A DNA stretch of 64,000 bases, taken from Centroberyx gerrardi. Taxonomy: Eukaryota; Chordata; Actinopteri; Beryciformes; Berycidae. Below, in pieces: positions 53,976-64,000 of the stretch (within the stretch, counting starts at the first letter, position 1; every line of letters begins with the position of its first letter). The notes under the pieces were generated by a model. It did not search any database, was not told where the DNA came from, and worked only from the letters and a program-made list of their open reading frames with translations. Where the stretch lies: positions 19,111,946-19,175,945 of the forward strand of contig NC_136000.1 of NCBI RefSeq assembly GCF_048128805.1, given 5' to 3'. Both the position numbers and the translations under genes were made by a program.

Positions 53976-54321
53976 CAGGGGCTCCCAAACTTTCTCAAAG
54001 CCGGGACATCCAAACAGAGACGTATAAGACCGCGGACCCCCCTTTTGATAAGATTTTGCACCAAGGAACCCCCATCTGTGATTACTTTTGTTGTTAGATA
54101 TGACTTAATACAGAATTGCATAACAGTTTACACTGTGGGTGAGGATGGGGGAGAGTGAAAAACTGAAATCAAAACAGTCATCCTTATATATTCTCTCTTT
54201 GTGAAAATGTCTACAAAGTAAAATAATAGTGAGATTTAACTATTTTTCAGTTTGCTGAGAACCTCCTGGAACCCCCTCATGGGCCCCTGGAGGTCCTCGG
54301 ACCCAACTTTGGCCACCACTG
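53976..54321. mobile_element. complete non-autonomous hAT element with perfect 8-bp target duplication
   Basis: Starts CAGGGGCTCCCAAACTTT and ends CAACTTTGGCCACCACTG; reversed, the end reads CAGTGGTGGCCAAAGTTG, so the termini are imperfect inverted repeats of the hAT CAG.G type. It is flanked by ACCTAGAG at 53968-53975 and 54322-54329, a perfect 8-bp duplication. 346 bases, no transposase frame. Confidence 0.88.
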
Positions 54322-55096
54322 ACCTAGAGGAGAGTGTCTGAGGGAGACTCACAGTCACACTCTGTGGTAACAAAAGAAAGTTGTGTCTGCTGGTGAAAGT
54401 AATAGTGAAAGTGGTTTAGGCCCAATTTAGTTTGATCATAAGCCAGAGGGACAAATGTAAGGCCACGAAAGGAGAACATTGCATTTCTTTGGATAGATCT
54501 CCTCTCTGCTGACATTTCCTTAAAATTCATCTTATATCACAGTAGGCCTATTTCATTATAATAAAGTCTTTGCTTATTCTGTAGACAAAGTTGCATCCTT
54601 CTATGCCACTCTTGAAAAATGTGATCTTGCAGAATAGTAGGCATACAGTCTTTAATCTAAACTTCTCAAATGCCCCTTAAGAAAAAGAACTATAGTAGCT
54701 AACATTACAATGCATTTTAGGATACAACACAAATATTGCAGTAAAACTTTTAAATATCATGCAGTTATTAGCCTATAGGTAAAAAAAAAATATATATATA
54801 CCACACACAAATTCTATAGGGATACCATAAGAGAGTAAAAAAAAAAGACAATAAAGTATGATAAGGTCCCTATAAACTCACAATTGATCACCACAGCCAC
54901 ACTCCAATTCTCTATAGAAATATTACAGTGTTTTTTCATTAGTGAAATCTAGGATGATTGTGATATATTGGGCTAAAAAATATTCATAAATACAAGCACA
55001 CATCTTTTTCTTTGATACCTCTCTAAATGTAGTAGAATACATGCTTTTTTGTTCTTATGACTAGATTATGTCATAAGAACTAGATTATGACTAGAA

Positions 55097-55142
<46 letters not shown>
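55097..55142 (+). repeat. (AT)n microsatellite
   Basis: AT array with one GT interruption. A short inverted repeat TTCTTATGAC/GTCATAAGAA (55052-55079) lies just before it. Confidence 0.9.
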
Positions 55143-55148
<6 letters not shown>

Positions 55149-56659
55149 ATGAAATGCTCACTCTATACTTCACCTCACCACATCAGACACCTTCAAACCT
55201 GAAACAAAACAGAGCCTGACAGTTAGAGATGATAATGCACATGACTTGTATTTGCTCTTTCCAATAAGAACTGACACACAAGTTATTTAAATGGTGTTGA
55301 TGTATAAACAAGACATTCTTCAGCATGGAGATAGGACAGCTGAGGAGGCACTGGCAATATAAATGGATACTTACTGCCCCCTTGTGACGTAAACTATGAT
55401 TGGTTGAACCCTTGATTGTGGATGAGAGTTTTTGGCCATAAGGATGTCAGTTTGTTTTTCTAGTGATCAAGTGGGGACTGGGGGGAGGTATTCATGTTAT
55501 TCCCGGGGTTTAGGATTGTGTAATCAGGAAGTTTAAATAGGAATGTGCTCTTAGTCAACTTGCCTGGTTAAATGAGGGAATGCAATTTTATATCCTGGAC
55601 ATGCACTCTTTTCTAAGGCTAGAAAAATGAGCTTTATTTTATAGAAGTGCAATCCTTTTTTAACCTAAATGTCAGTGTTATTGTCTGAAAACAATCACTT
55701 TCTCAGTCACCTTTTAAATCCCCCACACTTCATTCTCAGCGTGCCATTGCCATACTTAAATTAATTACGTATTTTTCTTTTGACATGGCAACCCCTGTCT
55801 ACGGAAATGGCAATGTAATTATTTTAAATTTTGAAGTTTCCAGTAATTTTAGACAAATCCTAGTATTCTGTTACATCACCACATATCTTGGTAGGAAAAA
55901 TAACAGGTGATTGTAATAAATTAACATGTGATTATACAACACATCCAACAAGCTGTGTATATGGTAAAGCACCGTGTTGGTAGGAAACGCATGTGGCATC
56001 ATGGGGATACTATTAATGGTTATGGATTTATTTGCATTGAAGTTGTGCTGCTTTGTTGATTATATTAGATGAAACTTTGCAGCCATCATTAGGGGAAGTT
56101 AAATTCCCAAGTGACAGTTTCATTAAATTCAATCAAATTCAAGCGAATTATAGTTTGAGAGTAGAGTTATATTCTATTTGTGATATTCATATCCACTGTG
56201 ACACAATATGGACTGAGTAATGAGCCTATATGATGCCATTGTGGCCATGTGATTGTCAATGCAGTTAAGTGATTCTTGTCGAGTTTGACCTTAATAGTTC
56301 TTATCTCCATGATTGCACTATACAGGTTTTATTAATTTGGGATGGATTATTTTATGAGAGCGTATTCTTACTAAAACAGAGCTCGTATTCACCAGATCCT
56401 GAAGCAGGTAAAGATTACAATACTAATCTGTAGGCTATGCCATCAGGTTAGTCATCAGGTTAGTATAGGTCCTACAAACTCTGCTAGGATATAAATGTAT
56501 GGGCTATAATGTTAAAAACAGAACTACAGATTGCACACTTAACACTTATTTATGAATTCTTGTAAACACTATAAATATATCGATGGGATGTCTGGAACCG
56601 CTAAAGTAAAGTGTAATTTATTATTTTTAAATACCATTAATCACCCTAGTCATATTCTA

Positions 56660-56724
<65 letters not shown>
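56660..56724 (+). repeat. (GT)n microsatellite
   Basis: About 32 uninterrupted GT units. Confidence 0.95.
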
Positions 56725-56728
<4 letters not shown>

Positions 56729-57719
56729 ATTTGTGTTTAAATCATAGATTTCCAATGATTTCCAATTTACCATTTCACTTTGTCGTCATCATGTTACAAA
56801 AGATTGGGCCTAATAATGGAATCTATTTAATCTAAACACCAAAACATAGCATCAAAAATAAGTTTTAGGTTCACAGTGCTTACTTGTTTTCACAGGCAGG
56901 GCTGTGGTTTCCAGAGTTGGAGCTGCGCAGGTTGGAGTTAGCCTGATGGAAAAACTCTATAATATTCCTATAATATTCCTAAAGTGACCTCTAGTGTGTC
57001 TGCGGTACTCAGTAGTGAGTTTATAGTGAACATGTATTTTATGGTGTTTTATAACTATCATTGGTTCACTATATTATTCCTATAATATCCATATATGGAC
57101 TCGTAGTATCCTTCTAAAATGTATTTATTTATTATAGTTATTTTGCGAAAGATAGTCCCTAAAAAATATAAAATATTTACCATGGGCGTAATCTGTGGAT
57201 TCAATATCTGCTGTGCTTGTTGTCTTTCTCCAGACTGAATTACTGTCTGTGTTTGTTATGCGTTAGTAATACTGCCTGTATGTATGCACATAAAGTGCGC
57301 AGAAGGGATACTTGCGAAAGCCCAGGAAAACTGACAGGGGATTGCCAAATCATTTCCTTGCCTGGGAATGACGTCCCTCCAGCACATTCCAGTTATATTT
57401 AGAGCCTATATATAGTGGAGTCGCCCCCTAGGCTGTGTTGACTCTGCAGCAGGCAGCAGAGGGATCATCGTATTGAAAGGAGATGTCCTGAAACTGACAC
57501 CATGTGACCTACATAGTTACAATATCGTTCATGAACATTTGGTCTATGTATGAATCACTTTAACAGTTTTTACATGAGATTTAATGGGAAAAACAAACAA
57601 CGAAACACATAACCTGCCGGCTACATTACGACAAAATGAGATAACCAGAGCTCATATCAGCCTTCTGATACAATCACAACCTGTCAAACACAACAGAATG
57701 GTAGATATTATGGAAAAAA

Positions 57720-58067
57720 TAAACCGTGTTACTGCTCACATTGCGACATAAAGGCAAGTGATATGCCCAAAACCGGTTGAAATCCCCAGCTATGCTTTCT
57801 GGGTAAAGTGCGCCCCGGTATCCGCCCATATTCGCGTAAAGGAGGCCAACCTGAGCAGCTAGGCCGGACGCTGGATCAAATGGAAAGTTCAATCGATTAA
57901 TTTGCTCACTTTTGCATGTTCCTGCTTGCTTTTGAAATACGGTAGACCGACGTAAATGCGGGCGTTTCGGTGTGAAATAGGAAATGCAGAGATCGTGTGA
58001 AACAGGAGGATTATCAGCTTGACTTGTTTGGTCGCTACTTCGGACGCGGAACTCCACACGCTAAAAG
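57720..58067 (+). promoter_or_regulatory. kras: candidate kras promoter and noncoding exon 1
   Basis: Relatively CpG-rich for this window (for example GGACGCGGAACTCC) and ending in a possible donor, CTAAAAG followed by GTAAAA at about 58068. kras in vertebrates has a noncoding first exon a few kb before the ATG exon, so the position fits. Weak evidence. Confidence 0.35.
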
Positions 58068-60372
58068 GTAAAACAAATGGATAAGATTGATACATGTGTG
58101 TCCATTTAGGGATTGACGGTTGCAACATTGTATCCCCTAACGTAATATATGGAGTAATGTGTCCACTTTGTAATAATTGAACGATATATTTATTTGGGAA
58201 ATATTCCGCTGGTGAAAGTATCGTTGTCAGTGCAAACTACGCCCAATTATTAACCTAATGTCTGGCCCTGCAATGCAGACCTTTGGGCTAGCCTGTCTAT
58301 GGCGGCTTCAAAATCTGCATGTTCCCCTTTGAATGAAAGACAGGCTACTGGGTTGTGTCGAGCATACGAGCCAGACAATTTTGCAATAATAAACTGTTTT
58401 GGTGAATCATCTGAGGTTAGCTCACAGGAGCTAGTTAGCCTGCTTGGAGGCTGTGGATGAGCTCCAAGGCTAGGCTAGCCAACAACACGGCTCGGCTAAA
58501 CACAGTGTTCACAGCCCTCACAGGTTTCCATACGCTTACTTTACACCCAATCTGGCAACCCTCTGGGCTTGTGAATAGTGAATTTAAATCGAACTCATTT
58601 GGACTTGGAAGCTGGCTTTAGGTGTTACTGCTTGGACGTAGCGTAGGGACTATCAATGAAAAGTGGGAAGGCCTGTCTTGTAGGGAAATGCTAGCAGGTT
58701 ATGAACTGTTACAAAGTAGTAGCATATTTGACAAAGTAGTAGTTACTTTTCTCTTATATAAAATCACCTATAGCACAATTTAGTCATCAGCCTGTCAACC
58801 ATTAGTCATTCTCCGATGAAAGCAGTGTTTGTTTGTTTTTCCTCGGATATAGCCTTGTTGTCAGTGATGGACTGGTAAATAAAAAGGTGGGTACACTATG
58901 ACATCCAGTCGGTGATCACCATAAGGCGAACAACAACAATTATAAGCACAAAAATCTATCTTCAGAAAAGCAATTTTTCATTTAAAGACCACAGCATCAT
59001 CATCACCATCATCGGGTTGATACTACAAACCATGTATAGCTATGAATTTACATGAAAGGTTATGTCAGCCGTAAAAGGTGGGTGAGCTGAGTTTCCGTGT
59101 GTTGACTCTCCTCCACTACACCCCTGCTTGTTGTTGACTGGACATGACAGCTGACTTTACTTGTATCACGACTGGTCAATCAAAGGCACTTCCAATAGGC
59201 AATAAGATGGAAACAAGTGACAATATTTGCACCGGCATGGTGAGCAAGTGTGTGAGTCGTGTTCTGGGAAAGGCCTGTCTGTGGTCTTATCAACTCAGGT
59301 AAAGATAAGACTGTTTCTGACACTGTCTTTTACTGCAGGACTTCTTGATGCACAGGACAGCCTAACCATTGTGTAATATACTGATGAGGGACTTTGTTGG
59401 GTGTGAAATGTCAGATATACAGTGGATCATTTTAGGGGGCAATTCAAAGCATTCAAAACAGACTAGTGTAATAAAAGTAAACCCTCTCTAGCCAAATACC
59501 TATCAAACCATATGTTCTCTTTTTTGTTTGTCTAGACAAGGCAGTAATATTCGGTGTAACTCCTCCCTGACTCCAGGCTGTGCAGGGCGCTGTGCAGCAT
59601 GTACTGTAACTTCTGAAAAGGCCGGCTGCCACTATTGATGACTGCTGTTTTACAAAGCAGTCAGACAGAAGAGAGCCTCCCCCAGTTGCTTGTCAATTTT
59701 TGAAACCTTAATGTAATGTCATAGATTTATGCCCGGGGTTAGCTGCCGTTGTGTGGCTGTTACTCAGAAAATAACATTGAATGTGTTGCCAGATTTAGAC
59801 ATTTGAGTATGATGAGAACTTGTAACTTCTGCTGTAAATGAAGTATTTATGACCGCCTGTTTCTTCCGCTTCAACCAATACCTGATCAATTGGTAATTTG
59901 AAGTACATTATTTTTGTGTCACAGGTACAATTTATATGTAAAATTTTTTTTTTTTTAAAGAGTTTCATCACTAATTGCCTTCCATTTTCAAGGCTGGTAC
60001 TGATTTAGCTGCTTTCCAGAATTCAGCTGCAGTATTCTCTAATTTACACATAATCTCTAGTTGGTGAAATTGGAATACAAACATATTCTGTTTTTGGTGA
60101 TTGCACTTTCTTCCCCAATTTCTCTTGCAGAATGTAAAAATGGGCATTTTTGAAATGAAAGCCGAAACGAAGAGGATGGGGATCAAATCTAATTATCCAC
60201 AGAATTGGCTGTGTTATGAAGGCTTTGATGGTGTCCAGAATGTAATGGGTTGCCACTGTACCAGATTGCTGTATAGCATGTGTGTCCTTGTAAATGTCTG
60301 TGAGTATAATGTGCTTGAAAAATCTTTATTTGACAAGTTTATTTTTGCATATTTTGTTTTCCGGTCCCACAG
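58068..60372 (+). other. probable kras intron 1
   Basis: 2.3 kb with no recognised exon or transposon. Confidence 0.45.
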
Positions 60373-63619
<3,247 letters not shown>

Positions 63620-64000
63620 AAGGGGTAAGTGTATGCAGCCGCGCCCCCACCAGGTCTGTGTGTGTGTTGGTGGGGATTTGTGGGGAGGTGCGGGGAAGAG
63701 GCCACGCAGCGAGAACTGGTGCTTCATGGGCTCTCCAAGCTAACCTTCTGGTTTCTACTGGGGTTGTGGTGAGGCTCTAACTGGAAGCTGGCACAGCTGT
63801 TGATTTCCCCCCCTTTTTAAGTGTCTTTGTGTATCATGGCTGATCATTATCTAATCTGCTGAAATCAACATGAAGAAAGAAGTATGGGCTGGTGAGCCAA
63901 CTCACGTGATTAATGGAGGCTGCATTGTAATCTGGGTCCAAATCATGTGCTGAAATGTTTCCAGGGATGTGTGATAAGAAACTGGCAGAGACATGTCACA
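63620..64000 (+). other. sequence after kras exon 4A
   Basis: 4A 3' UTR and/or the intron leading to exon 4B. No AATAAA is seen before the window ends, and no 4B exon is present. Confidence 0.5.

Larger units (their letters stand above)
53901..57700. other. rassf8-kras intergenic region
   Basis: 3.8 kb, AT-rich. Contains the hAT MITE at 53976-54321 and AT and GT microsatellites. No exon matching LMNTD1 or any other protein was seen. Confidence 0.55.

Overview
This is vertebrate nuclear DNA, almost certainly from a teleost fish. Short exons with GT/AG splice sites code for vertebrate-only proteins. Introns are compact and full of (CA)n, (GT)n and (CT)n microsatellites, and the interspersed repeats look like fish families. 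I see no bacterial, viral or organellar genes. The five genes and their alternating strands match, in mirror image, the human chromosome 12p12 block ITPR2-SSPN-BHLHE41-RASSF8-KRAS. The human block spans well over a megabase; here it fits in 64 kb. LMNTD1, which lies between RASSF8 and KRAS in mammals, was not seen.

Layout. (1) 1-21,555, plus strand: the last 20 coding exons of itpr2, about 1,009 codons covering the end of the regulatory domain, the six-helix channel, the selectivity filter and the C-terminal tail. The 3' UTR ends near an AATAAA at 21,531. (2) 21.6-26.2 kb: intergenic, nothing recognised. (3) 30,807-26,187, minus strand: sspn (sarcospan), three coding exons, 218 aa. (4) 31-33.3 kb: shared upstream region between the divergent genes sspn and bhlhe41, with three CACGTG E-boxes. 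(5) 33,321-35,381, plus strand: bhlhe41 (DEC2), five exons, 424 aa, with a long 3' UTR. (6) 47,645-40,564, minus strand: rassf8, five coding exons, 461 aa, with a probable promoter and noncoding first exon near 53.5-53.9 kb. (7) 53.9-57.7 kb: intergenic, containing an intact hAT-type MITE. (8) 60,380-63,619, plus strand: kras, four coding exons ending in the 4A alternative last exon, 189 aa. The 4B exon is not in the window.

The genes do not form a pathway operon. Their functions are an IP3-gated calcium channel, a dystrophin-complex tetraspan, a circadian bHLH-Orange repressor, a Ras-association scaffold and a Ras GTPase. The kras/rassf8 pairing (a Ras next to an RA-domain protein) and the divergent sspn/bhlhe41 pair are conserved features of this block.

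The most interesting non-genic signals are a complete non-autonomous hAT element with a perfect 8-bp target duplication, two related copies of a second hAT-like family, an L2 LINE 3' end with a readable ORF2 relic, two copies of one tRNA-derived SINE, a 31-bp perfect foldback repeat beside sspn, a 62-nt hairpin just past bhlhe41, and a 102-bp (CT)n tract against the acceptor of the itpr2 pore exon. I found no clearly unprecedented biological system. All gene calls come from reading translations and splice sites by eye, with no database search.
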